A stretch of DNA of 64,000 nucleotides from Flavonifractor sp963557075 (GTDB taxonomy: Bacteria; Bacillota; Clostridia; Oscillospirales; Oscillospiraceae). Below are positions 56,982 to 64,000 of the stretch, in pieces; position 1 is the stretch's first letter; the number at the start of each line of letters is the position of its first letter. Location: NCBI GenBank assembly GCA_963557075.1, contig CAUWDA010000003.1, positions 48,211 to 112,210 on the forward strand, written 5' to 3'. Both the position numbers and the translations under genes were made by a program. Below the pieces are notes generated by a model, which was not told the origin of the DNA, did no database searches, and was given only the letters and a program-made list of their open reading frames with translations.

Positions 56982-58253
56982 TCACTCCCTGCCTTTCAGG
57001 AAATACACGGTGTCCAGCGTCAGATCCTGGGCGGCCGTCACCACCTGTTCCCGGACGACGGCTTCCATCCGCTCCGCCAGTTCATCCGGGCTCTGGGTAA
57101 GCCCGGCAGCACTCTGACTGAGCCAATAGTCCTCCAGCCGCCCCTGGGTGTCCAGGGTGGTACGCAGCGTACTCACCACCGACCGGCGGGCCCACTCCAG
57201 CTCGTCGTCGGTGAAATCACCGCTCTGGCACTTATAGAGCTGGGAAAGGATCTCGGCCTCCGCCTGCCCCACCTTATCAAATTCCACGCCGGAGGACACC
57301 AGCATCACGTCCTTGTGATTCATCAGCCCGGAGCTGGCATAGTAACACAGGCTCAGCTTCTCCCGCACATTCATAAACAGCTTGGAGGTGGTGGTCCCGC
57401 CGTAGATGGCGTTGGCCAGCACCAGCGCGGGATAGCTCTCGTCCCGGATATCGCAGTTGGTGCGGAAGCCCATGGCCAGCTTGCCCTGGGTCACGTCCAG
57501 AGCCTCCTCTACCCGCCTGGGCTGTTTGGGGGCCTGTTTCTTGGCCGGGCGGACGAGCACGGCCCGCTCCCCCTCCGGCAGCAGGGCCAGCAGGGGGGCA
57601 AACGCCGCCCGCACCCGCTCGGCATCCGCCGAGCCGCAGTAGTAGAGCTCCACCCGTGCCCCCTGCAGCAGGTCCTGATAACCCGCCCACAGGTTCTCGG
57701 GGGTGATGGCCTCCACCGCCGCCTCCGTACCCAGCTTATCCACGCCGAAGGGCTCCCCCGCGCACATCTCGGCCACCACCCGGATCTGGGCGTACTGCCG
57801 CTTGTCGTTGACCTGAGCCTTGATGCGGTCGATCAGATTGGCCTTCTCCTGCCGGACATAGTCGGGAGAAAAGACCCCGTCCACCGTGCAGGGCGCCCCG
57901 ATAAGCTCCGCCAGAAGCGCAGCCGCAGGTTCCAGCACCGGCTCCCGGTCCAGGGTATAGGCGTCATCCAGGAAGCTGCCAATGAAGCCAACGCACTGGG
58001 TCTCCCCTTTTTTTCGCACCATGGGCTCCAGAGATCCGCCGTACAGCTCGTCCAGAGCGGCGGACAGGGCCTCCAGATCGGGGTGGGCCGCCGTGCCCCG
58101 GCGGAGCACCATGGGGATCAGGGCGTTCCGGGCGGCAGTCTCCGCTGTCAGCGGGGTGAGGAACCGGGCCCCTAAAACGCTGGATTTGAACTTTTTGGTC
58201 TGTACCGATGTCAGCCAGACCCCTGGCTGCAATTCAAGTCTTGTGACCTTCAT
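56982..58253 (-). CDS. M16-family peptidase homologue lacking the zinc motif (YmfF-like)
   Basis: 423 residues. M16 fold: RFLTPLTAETAARNALIPMVLRRGT, then ALSAALDELYGGSLEPMVRK in the place where active members have HxxEH, and GGTTTSKLFMNVREKLSLCYYASS in the C-terminal half. The zinc motif is absent (LDELYG instead), as in non-catalytic M16 partners. It pairs with the gene at 55697. The start MKVTRLELQPG gives typical length; its ribosome site is weak. Confidence 0.87.
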   Translation of the reverse strand: MKVTRLELQPGVWLTSVQTKKFKSSVLGARFLTPLTAETAARNALIPMVLRRGTAAHPDLEALSAALDELYGGSLEPMVRKKGETQCVGFIGSFLDDAYTLDREPVLEPAAALLAELIGAPCTVDGVFSPDYVRQEKANLIDRIKAQVNDKRQYAQIRVVAEMCAGEPFGVDKLGTEAAVEAITPENLWAGYQDLLQGARVELYYCGSADAERVRAAFAPLLALLPEGERAVLVRPAKKQAPKQPRRVEEALDVTQGKLAMGFRTNCDIRDESYPALVLANAIYGGTTTSKLFMNVREKLSLCYYASSGLMNHKDVMLVSSGVEFDKVGQAEAEILSQLYKCQSGDFTDDELEWARRSVVSTLRTTLDTQGRLEDYWLSQSAAGLTQSPDELAERMEAVVREQVVTAAQDLTLDTVYFLKGRE

Positions 58254-58317
58254 GTGCCATGAACCGTCCTTTCTTGTTTCCTGTCCTAGCCTGCCCCGCA
58301 GGCCGGACTCTATCCAT

Positions 58318-59508
58318 TTACAGCCTGCTGCGGTCCCGCAGCCAGCTGGGCAGAGAGCGCATTTTGATGCTGGACACCACACCCATGGCGGCATACATGG
58401 TAATAATAGATGAGCCGCCGTAGCTGATAAAGGGCAGGGTCAGGCCGATCACCGGGCAGAGATAGAGGCACATGCCCACGTTGATACCCACCTGTGTAAG
58501 CAGCATCCCGGCGTAGCCCATGGCGATGAGGGCGCTCTGGGGAGAGCAGGCCCTGCGGGCCACCCAGACACACCGCAAAATGATGGCGGCCAGCAGGATC
58601 AGCAGCAGCAGGCAGCCGATCATGCCGAATTCCTCGCCGCACACGGCAAAGATCTCATCGGTCTCCCGGGCGGGCAGGCTGGATTCGTAGGGGCTCTGGG
58701 TCTGGATCCCATGGAGATAGCCCATACCGGTGAGCCCGCCGCTGCCGATGGCCATGATGCTTTTGGTCTGCTGCCACCCCTGTCCCTGAGTCTGCTCAAA
58801 GAGGGTGTCCGAATTGCCCGTGATATGGTCGATGACCACGGTAATGCGCTTCATGAAGTACATATCCTTCACATGGGGCCATATCACCACCACGCCTACC
58901 ACACATACCACGGCAGCCAGCAGGAACCACCGCTTCTTCACCCCGGCCGACCAGGCCATGATCACAAAAATAGCCAGATAGGTCAGACCCATGCCGAAGT
59001 CGCCGGAGGTCACCGCCACAACGCCGAACATAAACAGGGTGTGCCCCGCGATCTGAAACACCGAGGAGGGCCGGCTGATATCCCGCTCCCGCAGGCGGCT
59101 CATCTGCCAGGCCAGCAGCAGTACAAAGGTGAGCTTAGCCAGCTCGGCGGGCTGCAGGTTGACGGGAAAGCCGGGGATGTGGAGCCAGCTGCGGTTGCCG
59201 CCCCGCTCGATCCCCAGCGGAGTCCGCAGCAGGGCGTTGATTGCCAGGTTGAACAGCAGCAGCAGCTTCCAGGAGCGATCCACAAACAGCTCGATATCCA
59301 CCGAGGACATGATCATATAGATCACAACGCCCAGCAGAATGGCTACGCTCTGCACGATCATGCAGCGCATAGCGTCCGCCTCCCCCAGATAGCGGGTGGC
59401 GCTGAAGATCAGCACCAGGCCATATCCGCTGGCCAGCAGGCACAGGGTCAGCAGCAGCCGGTCACCTTGCTGCCAGAAGGCTCGGACGGAATCTCTCAGC
59501 CAGGACAA
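58318..59508 (-). CDS. rodA: SEDS-family peptidoglycan glycosyltransferase, RodA-like
   Basis: 396 residues, about ten membrane helices. SEDS landmarks: IERGGNRSWLHIPGFPVNLQPAELAKLTFVL (catalytic-region Asp is normally near here), AVTSGDFGMGLTYL, and the C-terminal PVIGLTLPFISYGGSSIITMYAAMGVVSS. It polymerises glycan strands for rod growth (or division, if FtsW-like); MreB in the same window favours RodA. I chose a TTG start at 59508 because AGGAG sits 8 bases upstream; the longer GTG start at 59550 would bury that site. Confidence 0.9.
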   Translation of the reverse strand: MSWLRDSVRAFWQQGDRLLLTLCLLASGYGLVLIFSATRYLGEADAMRCMIVQSVAILLGVVIYMIMSSVDIELFVDRSWKLLLLFNLAINALLRTPLGIERGGNRSWLHIPGFPVNLQPAELAKLTFVLLLAWQMSRLRERDISRPSSVFQIAGHTLFMFGVVAVTSGDFGMGLTYLAIFVIMAWSAGVKKRWFLLAAVVCVVGVVVIWPHVKDMYFMKRITVVIDHITGNSDTLFEQTQGQGWQQTKSIMAIGSGGLTGMGYLHGIQTQSPYESSLPARETDEIFAVCGEEFGMIGCLLLLILLAAIILRCVWVARRACSPQSALIAMGYAGMLLTQVGINVGMCLYLCPVIGLTLPFISYGGSSIITMYAAMGVVSSIKMRSLPSWLRDRSRL

Positions 59509-59568
59509 CAGCCCATCTCCTCTCTCTTGGTCCGGTCGCACCGGACACACCGGGCGTACGTCAAATTA

Positions 59569-59597
59569 GTTTACCATCTTTTTTGCGTTTGGTAAAC
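59569..59597. promoter_or_regulatory. Operator-like inverted repeat in the rodA/tsaE divergent promoter region
   Basis: GTTTACCA (59569-59576), 13 bp, TGGTAAAC (59590-59597): an exact 8-bp inverted repeat. Its arms overlap a possible minus-strand promoter for rodA (TTTACC, 17 bp, TAAACT) and the -35 of the plus-strand tsaE promoter, so a dimeric regulator bound here could control both directions (inference). Confidence 0.6.
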
Positions 59598-59611
59598 AGG
59601 TGTGTTATAAT
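59583..59611 (+). promoter_or_regulatory. Promoter of tsaE-tsaB-upp
   Basis: -35 TTGCGT (59583-59588), 17-bp spacer, perfect -10 TATAAT (59606-59611). The leader to tsaE is about 200 nt and begins with a terminator-like hairpin. Confidence 0.65.
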
Positions 59612-59641
59612 CTTGTCAGAATCTTCACATTTGAAGCCCTT

Positions 59642-59668
59642 CAAAAAAGCGGCAGCGCCGCTTTTTTG
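59642..59668 (+). terminator. Attenuator-like hairpin in the tsaE leader
   Basis: CAAAAAAGCGGC, three bases, GCCGCTTTTTTG: a 12-bp stem with a T-run, only about 25-50 nt after the predicted transcript start. The preceding bases can form competing pairs (CTTCA/TGAAG and TTTGAAG/CTTCAAA), the last of which overlaps the hairpin. Confidence 0.65.
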
Positions 59669-59816
59669 AGCAGTTCGCAGCCCGCTGCCCCCAGTATTTA
59701 CCCGCTGAATGCGGATAAATACCACACTTACGGGCTGAACGGCACTTTATTTGATTCGCGCCTGACAGCGCGAACTCTGCAAGGTATTTTATCAGTTCTA
59801 ATGAACGAGGTGTTAT

Positions 59817-60245
59817 ATGGAGATCACAACCAACTCCCCTGTTGAGACCGAGGCGGCAGGCGCTGCACTGGCCGCAGAGCTGAAGCCGGGGAGCGTCATC
59901 GCCTTTACCGGCGACCTGGGAGCGGGCAAGACCGCCTTTACCCGCGGACTGGCCCGGGGCCTGGGCGTGGAGGAGCGGGTCACCAGCCCCACCTTCACCA
60001 TCGTCAACGAATACGAGGGCGGACGTCTGCCCCTGTTCCACTTCGATATGTACCGGCTCGGCTCCTCCGACGAGCTCTTCGACATCGGCTGGGAGGACTA
60101 TCTGGCCCGGGGCGGCGTATGCGCTGTGGAGTGGAGCGAGACCATCGCCGACGCGCTGGAGGAGGACGCCATCCGTGTGGATATCCGCCGGGGCGAGCAC
60201 GACGACCAGCGCATTATCACCATTACGGGAGGTCCCTGCCTATGA
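59817..60245 (+). CDS. tsaE: tRNA threonylcarbamoyladenosine (t6A) ATPase TsaE
   Basis: 142 residues. P-loop TGDLGAGKTAFTRGLARGLG (about 31-50), then VTSPTFTIVNEYEG and FHFDMYRL are the TsaE signature. It drives the bacterial t6A37 tRNA-modification complex with TsaB and TsaD; tsaB follows with overlap. An ATG at 59817 starts the frame. Confidence 0.95.
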   Translation: MEITTNSPVETEAAGAALAAELKPGSVIAFTGDLGAGKTAFTRGLARGLGVEERVTSPTFTIVNEYEGGRLPLFHFDMYRLGSSDELFDIGWEDYLARGGVCAVEWSETIADALEEDAIRVDIRRGEHDDQRIITITGGPCL

Positions 60246-60952
60246 AGATCCTGGCTCTGGAATCCTCTGCTGTGGCCTGTTCGGCGGCCCTGTGTGAGGA
60301 TGAGAAGCTCATCGCTCAGTCCTATCAAAACAACGGCCTGACCCACTCGGTCACACTGATGCCCATGACTACCACCCTGCTCTCCGGCTGTGGCCTCACC
60401 CTGGAGGATGTGGACCTCATCGCGGTGGCGGCGGGGCCCGGTTCCTTTACCGGGCTGCGCATCGGCGTGGCCGCCGCCAAGGGGCTGGCCTGGCCGGGAA
60501 GCAAGCCCTGCGCCGCCTGCTCCACCCTGGAGTCCATGGCCTGGAACCTGGCCCACACCGGTCTGGAGATCTGTGCCGTTATGGACGCCCGGCGGCATCA
60601 GGTCTACAACGCCCGCTTCGCCAGCGACGGAGAAACCCTGGAGCGGCTGACCCCCGACCGGGCCATCTCCCTGGAGGAACTGGCCGCGGAATTAAAAATC
60701 AGCGAAAAAACGCAATTACTGGTTGGAGACGGCGCTGTTTTGTGCTATACTACCTTCAAAGAGCTGGGTCTGGACGTCCGTCTGGCGCCCCCTCACCTGC
60801 GGTTCCAGAGCGCGTGGGGCGTGGCCCGGTGCGGCCTGGAGCTGGCTCGTCAGGGCAGGCTCACCGACGCGGCCGGTCTGGCACCCGACTATCACCGGCT
60901 CTCCCAGGCTGAACGGGAGCGGCTGGCAAAAGAAGAAAGCAAAGGGGAATAG
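60242..60952 (+). CDS. tsaB: t6A synthesis protein TsaB
   Basis: 236 residues. MKILALESSAVACSAALCED and the hallmark VAAGPGSFTGLRIGVAAAKGLAW (about 75-97) define TsaB, the inactive TsaD-like scaffold of the t6A complex. It overlaps the tsaE stop (TATGA). No tsaD or rimI is adjacent; instead upp follows. Confidence 0.94.
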   Translation: MKILALESSAVACSAALCEDEKLIAQSYQNNGLTHSVTLMPMTTTLLSGCGLTLEDVDLIAVAAGPGSFTGLRIGVAAAKGLAWPGSKPCAACSTLESMAWNLAHTGLEICAVMDARRHQVYNARFASDGETLERLTPDRAISLEELAAELKISEKTQLLVGDGAVLCYTTFKELGLDVRLAPPHLRFQSAWGVARCGLELARQGRLTDAAGLAPDYHRLSQAERERLAKEESKGE

Positions 60953-60956
60953 CGCC

Positions 60957-61592
60957 ATGGATATGGAAAAAGTACACATTCTCGATCACCCTCTCCTGCA
61001 GCATAAGCTGTCCATCCTCCGGGATGAAAAGACCGGCGTCAAGGACTTCCGTCAGGTCGTCTCCGAGATCGCCACCCTCATGTGCTATGAGGCCACCCGT
61101 GACCTGCCCATGGAAGAGGTGGAGATCAAGACCCCCATCACCACCGCCAAGTTTAAGACCATCGCCGGCAAGAAGCTGGCTATCGTCCCCGTCCTGCGGG
61201 CCGGTCTTGGCATGGTGGACGGCATTCTGACTCTGATCCCCTCCGCCAAGGTGGGCCACATCGGTCTGTACCGCGACCCCGACACGCTGGAGCCTGTGGA
61301 GTACTACTGCAAGATGCCCAACGACATCGCCGAGCGCGAGGTCATCATTCTGGATCCCATGCTGGCCACCGGCGGCTCCGCCTCCGCCGCCATCCAGTTC
61401 ATCAAGAACTATGAGGTCAAGCACATCAAGCTGATGAACATCATCGCCGCCCCCGAGGGCATCGAGCGGGTCCATCACGATCATCCCGACGTGGACATCT
61501 ACTGCGCCGCTCTGGACGAGAAGCTGAACGACCACGGCTACATTGTCCCCGGCCTGGGCGACGCCGGCGACCGCATCTTCGGCACGAAGTAA
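60957..61592 (+). CDS. upp: Uracil phosphoribosyltransferase
   Basis: 211 residues. It salvages uracil to UMP. HPLLQHKLSILRDEKTGVKDF at the start, VPVLRAGLGMVDGI, and the PRPP loop ILDPMLATGGSASAAIQF (about 127-144) with the C-terminal GLGDAGDRIFGT are diagnostic. The ATG at 60957 has AAAGGGGA upstream and is 4 bp after tsaB. Confidence 0.96.
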   Translation: MDMEKVHILDHPLLQHKLSILRDEKTGVKDFRQVVSEIATLMCYEATRDLPMEEVEIKTPITTAKFKTIAGKKLAIVPVLRAGLGMVDGILTLIPSAKVGHIGLYRDPDTLEPVEYYCKMPNDIAEREVIILDPMLATGGSASAAIQFIKNYEVKHIKLMNIIAAPEGIERVHHDHPDVDIYCAALDEKLNDHGYIVPGLGDAGDRIFGTK

Positions 61593-61604
61593 AATAGAAC
61601 CATG

Positions 61605-61642
61605 AAAAAGGTCCTCTTCCCCGCCGGGAAGAGGACCTTTTT
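61605..61642. terminator. Bidirectional terminator between upp and recD2
   Basis: A 17-bp perfect stem (AAAAAGGTCCTCTTCCC and complement) around CGCC with A/T runs on both sides; serves the converging upp and recD2 transcripts. Confidence 0.95.
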
Positions 61643-61659
61643 GCCACTTGTCTAAGGAG

Positions 61660-61687
61660 TCTCCTATCTCCTATCTCCTATCTCCTC
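61660..61687. repeat. Short CTCCTAT tandem repeat
   Basis: About three and a half copies of a 7-bp unit (CTCCTAT) immediately past the recD2 stop. Probably replication slippage with no function. Confidence 0.6.
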
Positions 61688-63896
61688 ACTGCTCTCTCAT
61701 CTGCGCCAGCCGCCACCGCAGGCCGGAGTACCGCCGCTGCTGGCGGTCGTTGGCGGTCATGGTGGCCACTACCTCCTCATCCCCCACCAGGATGAGCAGC
61801 TCCCTGGCCCGGGTGATGGCGGTGTACAGCACGCCTCTGGTAAGCAGCATGGGGGCCCCCTCGCTCACCGCCAGGATCACCGCCCGGTACTCGCTGCCCT
61901 GGGCCTTGTGGACGGTGATGGCGTAAGCGGGCTCCAGCTCCACCAGCATGTCCTGTGTGTACTCCACCACCCGGCCCTCAAAATCAACGGTAAGCGTCCC
62001 CTCCCGGTTGTCCACCCGGGTCACAGTGCCGATATCCCCGTTGAAGATGCCCATGCCGCTGTCGGCGCCGTCGTGCCACATCACATCGTAGTTGTTGCGG
62101 ACCTGCATGACTCGGTCCCCCTGGCGGAAGACATACTCCCCAAACCGCTTCTCCGGCTTGCCCGCTTCGGCGGGGTTCACCGCCTCCTGAATGGCCCGGT
62201 TGAGGGAGGCGGTACCGGTCACCCGCTTGCGGGTGGGGGACAACACCTGGATCTGGTCGGCGGGGATGCCCATATTGTTGGGCAGCCTGGTTTTCACCAG
62301 CTCCACAATGGTCTCCGCCGCACGGGCCGGGTCCTTCCGCCGCAGGAAAAAGAAGTCGTGCTTATTGTCCCGCAGATCGGGCAGAACGCCCTGGTTGACA
62401 CCGTGGGCATTGCGGACGATGGCGCTCTCCGCCGCCTGACGAAAGATCTCGGTGAGCCGCACCATGGGGATGGCCCCGCTGCGGATCAGATCGGAGAAGA
62501 GATTGCCGGGGCCCACGCTGGGCAGCTGGTCCGGGTCCCCCACCAGGATCAGGCGGCAGTCGTCCCGCAGGGCGGAAAGCAGCCCCTGCATCAGCACGAT
62601 ATCCACCATGGAGGTCTCGTCCACAATGACGGCGTCTGCCTTCAGGGGGTCGCTCTCGTCGTGGGCAAAGATCAGCTTGCCGGAGCGGGGGTCGTACTGG
62701 GTCTCCAGCAGCCGGTGGATGGTGTATCCCTCCGCCCCGCACAGCTCTCCCAGCCGCTTGGCGGCCCGGCCCGTGGGGGCGGCCAGGGCGGTCTCCAGCC
62801 CCAGCTGCTCAAAGAGGGCCAGGACGCCCCGCAGGGAGGTGGTCTTGCCGGTGCCCGGTCCGCCGGTGAGGAGCATCACCTGGCTGGTGGCCGCCAGGGC
62901 CACCGCCTCCCGCTGCTGGGGGGCATAGCGGATGCCCTGGTCAGCCTGGATGCGGTCGATCAGCTCCTCCAGGCCATGGGGAGCGGTCATCTCTCCCCGG
63001 GACATCTCGGTGAGCCGCCAGGCCACATACTGCTCCGCCTCGCACAGGGACTGGAGATAGACGGCCTCCTCCCCCGCTACCGATTCCTGGACCACCTCTC
63101 CCCGCTCCAGCAGGGTCTCCAGCGCGTCCTCCAGGCTCTCCGTCTCCACCCCGATGAGCTGCCCGGTCGCGGGGAGCAGCTTGCGCCGGGGGAGAAAGGC
63201 GTGGCCGTTGTCCAGATTGTGGTCCAGCTCGAAGAGCAGGGCCGCCTCGATGCGCTGAGGGTCGTCCCCCTCCATGCCCAGAGACAGGGCCAGCGCGTCG
63301 GCGGTGGCAAAATCCACCCCGAGCTCCTCGTCCACCATCAGGTAGGGATTGCCCCGTATCACCTCCAGGGCCCGGTCCCCATACCGGCGGTACAGGGGCA
63401 TGGCCAGCTGGAGAGGCACCTCATGCTCCCCCAAAAAGGACAGCAGCCGCCGCATCCCCATCTGGAGCCGGAAATTCTCCCCGATGGTCAGGGCCTTCTT
63501 CCGGGTGATCCCTTTGATGCGGGTCAGCTGCTCCGGGTGCTCCTCCAGCACTGTGAGAGCGTCCTCCCCAAACTCCTCGATCATCCGCCGGGCGGTGGCG
63601 GCGCCGACGCCACGCACCGCGCCGGAGGACAGATAGTCAAAAATGGCTTTGGCCCCGGCGGGGAGCCGGCGCTCCACCGCCTCCGCCTTGAACTGTTCCC
63701 CGTAGGAGGCATGGCGGGTCCAGGCACCCTGGACCGAGATGCCCTCGCCGGGGGCCACCCCCGGCATACAGCCCACCACCGTCACCAGCGCGCCGTCCCC
63801 CACATCAAGACGAAGCACCGTGTAGCCGTTCTCCTCGTTCTGGTAGACCACGGCCTCCACGGTGCCCTGCATATAGTCCTGTTCTGTCTCCCGCAT
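61686..63896 (-). CDS. recD2: RecD2-type ATP-dependent DNA helicase
   Basis: 736 residues. An N-terminal OB-like part (GTVEAVVYQNEENGYTVLRL), helix-hairpin-helix repeats (GAVRGVGAATARRMIEEFGE, RIKGITRKKALTIGENF), then SF1B helicase motifs: I LLTGGPGTGKTTSLRG, II VIVDETSMVD, III LILVGDPDQLPSVGPGN, and late motif AITVHKAQGSEYRAVIL. This long N-terminus marks RecD2, which acts without RecBC. The ATG at 63896 follows GAGGAGGGG. Confidence 0.95.
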   Translation of the reverse strand: MRETEQDYMQGTVEAVVYQNEENGYTVLRLDVGDGALVTVVGCMPGVAPGEGISVQGAWTRHASYGEQFKAEAVERRLPAGAKAIFDYLSSGAVRGVGAATARRMIEEFGEDALTVLEEHPEQLTRIKGITRKKALTIGENFRLQMGMRRLLSFLGEHEVPLQLAMPLYRRYGDRALEVIRGNPYLMVDEELGVDFATADALALSLGMEGDDPQRIEAALLFELDHNLDNGHAFLPRRKLLPATGQLIGVETESLEDALETLLERGEVVQESVAGEEAVYLQSLCEAEQYVAWRLTEMSRGEMTAPHGLEELIDRIQADQGIRYAPQQREAVALAATSQVMLLTGGPGTGKTTSLRGVLALFEQLGLETALAAPTGRAAKRLGELCGAEGYTIHRLLETQYDPRSGKLIFAHDESDPLKADAVIVDETSMVDIVLMQGLLSALRDDCRLILVGDPDQLPSVGPGNLFSDLIRSGAIPMVRLTEIFRQAAESAIVRNAHGVNQGVLPDLRDNKHDFFFLRRKDPARAAETIVELVKTRLPNNMGIPADQIQVLSPTRKRVTGTASLNRAIQEAVNPAEAGKPEKRFGEYVFRQGDRVMQVRNNYDVMWHDGADSGMGIFNGDIGTVTRVDNREGTLTVDFEGRVVEYTQDMLVELEPAYAITVHKAQGSEYRAVILAVSEGAPMLLTRGVLYTAITRARELLILVGDEEVVATMTANDRQQRRYSGLRWRLAQMREQ

Positions 63897-64000
63897 GGAT
63901 GCCCCTCCTCTTTGCTTATGTGTGATAAAGAAGTAATAGAAGTGCAAAAAATTTTGCCGTTCCTATCCGGCACTTGGCCATTGTGTCGGATAGGTCGGGC

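Larger units (their letters stand above)
59509..59816. other. 308-bp divergent leader region between rodA and tsaE
   Basis: It contains the overlapping divergent promoters and an inverted repeat (59569-59611), a terminator-like hairpin (59642-59668), and two further hairpins: GTATTTA-type arms near 59694-59723 and TTCGCGC/GCGCGAA near 59755-59775. No gene is seen in it. Confidence 0.7.

Noticed and set aside
61660..61687. CTCCTAT repeats as a phase-variation tract
   Set aside because: They lie just after the recD2 stop codon, not in a promoter or reading frame, so length change would have no obvious effect.

Overview
The window looks like a chromosomal segment of a GC-rich, endospore-forming Clostridia species, probably of the Oscillospiraceae (Flavonifractor/Lawsonibacter/Intestinimonas-type). 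This is inferred from the complete spoIIIAA-AH operon, a SpoIVFA/SpoIVFB-like pair, gerW and dacF, the IspH-ribosomal protein S1 fusion, CdaA/CdaR, the MEP isoprenoid pathway and Gram-positive-style ribosome binding sites. No rRNA, tRNA, CRISPR array, prophage or transposase was seen. About 70 protein genes are packed in long operons, most on the minus strand.

Layout: 1-4.9 kb is a minus-strand operon from a strong promoter: cdaA, cdaR, a RseC-like protein, a DUF5685 protein, a J-domain protein with a Cys-rich tail, a membrane protein and yicC. 5-8.4 kb holds carD, ispD-ispF and a DUF3343-cysteine desulfurase pair, separated by terminators. 8.5-20 kb has two back-to-back minus operons. One is a phosphatase, a site-2 protease, scpA, scpB, a DUF2953 gene, gerW, dacF and an rsuA/rluB-type gene. 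The other is an RpiR regulator, a BaiN-like flavoprotein, cmk, plsC and ispH-rpsA. 20-27.6 kb is the protein-quality operon tig-clpP-clpX-lon-engB-FAH hydrolase. 27.7-32.7 kb is rbgA-rnhB-yraN-dipeptidase-thrC-phosphoesterase. 32.8-37.2 kb has two tandem paralogous exported amidohydrolases with AT-rich flanks. 37.5-42.7 kb has rplS, spoIVFB/spoIVFA-like genes, xre-rarA and glyA. 42.8-49.2 kb switches to the plus strand: nth, a 108-bp triple repeat, a ribbon-helix-helix gene, comF, a hairpin-rich element, mreB and a TrpXYZ-like ABC transporter. 49.3-59.5 kb is minus again: an asp23-family gene, the spoIIIA operon, lgt, two M16 peptidases and a rodA-like gene. 59.8-61.6 kb is plus-strand tsaE-tsaB-upp, converging on recD2 (61.7-63.9 kb).

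Most genes are core housekeeping or sporulation genes. The less ordinary material is regulatory or mobile in nature. A perfect intrinsic terminator runs straight into the start codon of the DUF3343 gene. A hairpin-rich insertion at the 3' end of comF is flanked by 14-bp direct repeats that rebuild the ComF C-terminus. A family of hairpin repeats near 43.5-43.8 kb shows covarying stems. Two sigma-E-like promoters of identical geometry precede the spoIIIA and spoIVFA/B loci. An operator-like inverted repeat lies between rodA and tsaE. A Cys-rich gene trio of unknown job sits behind the c-di-AMP synthase genes. All functional names rest on reading motifs by eye; no database search was run.
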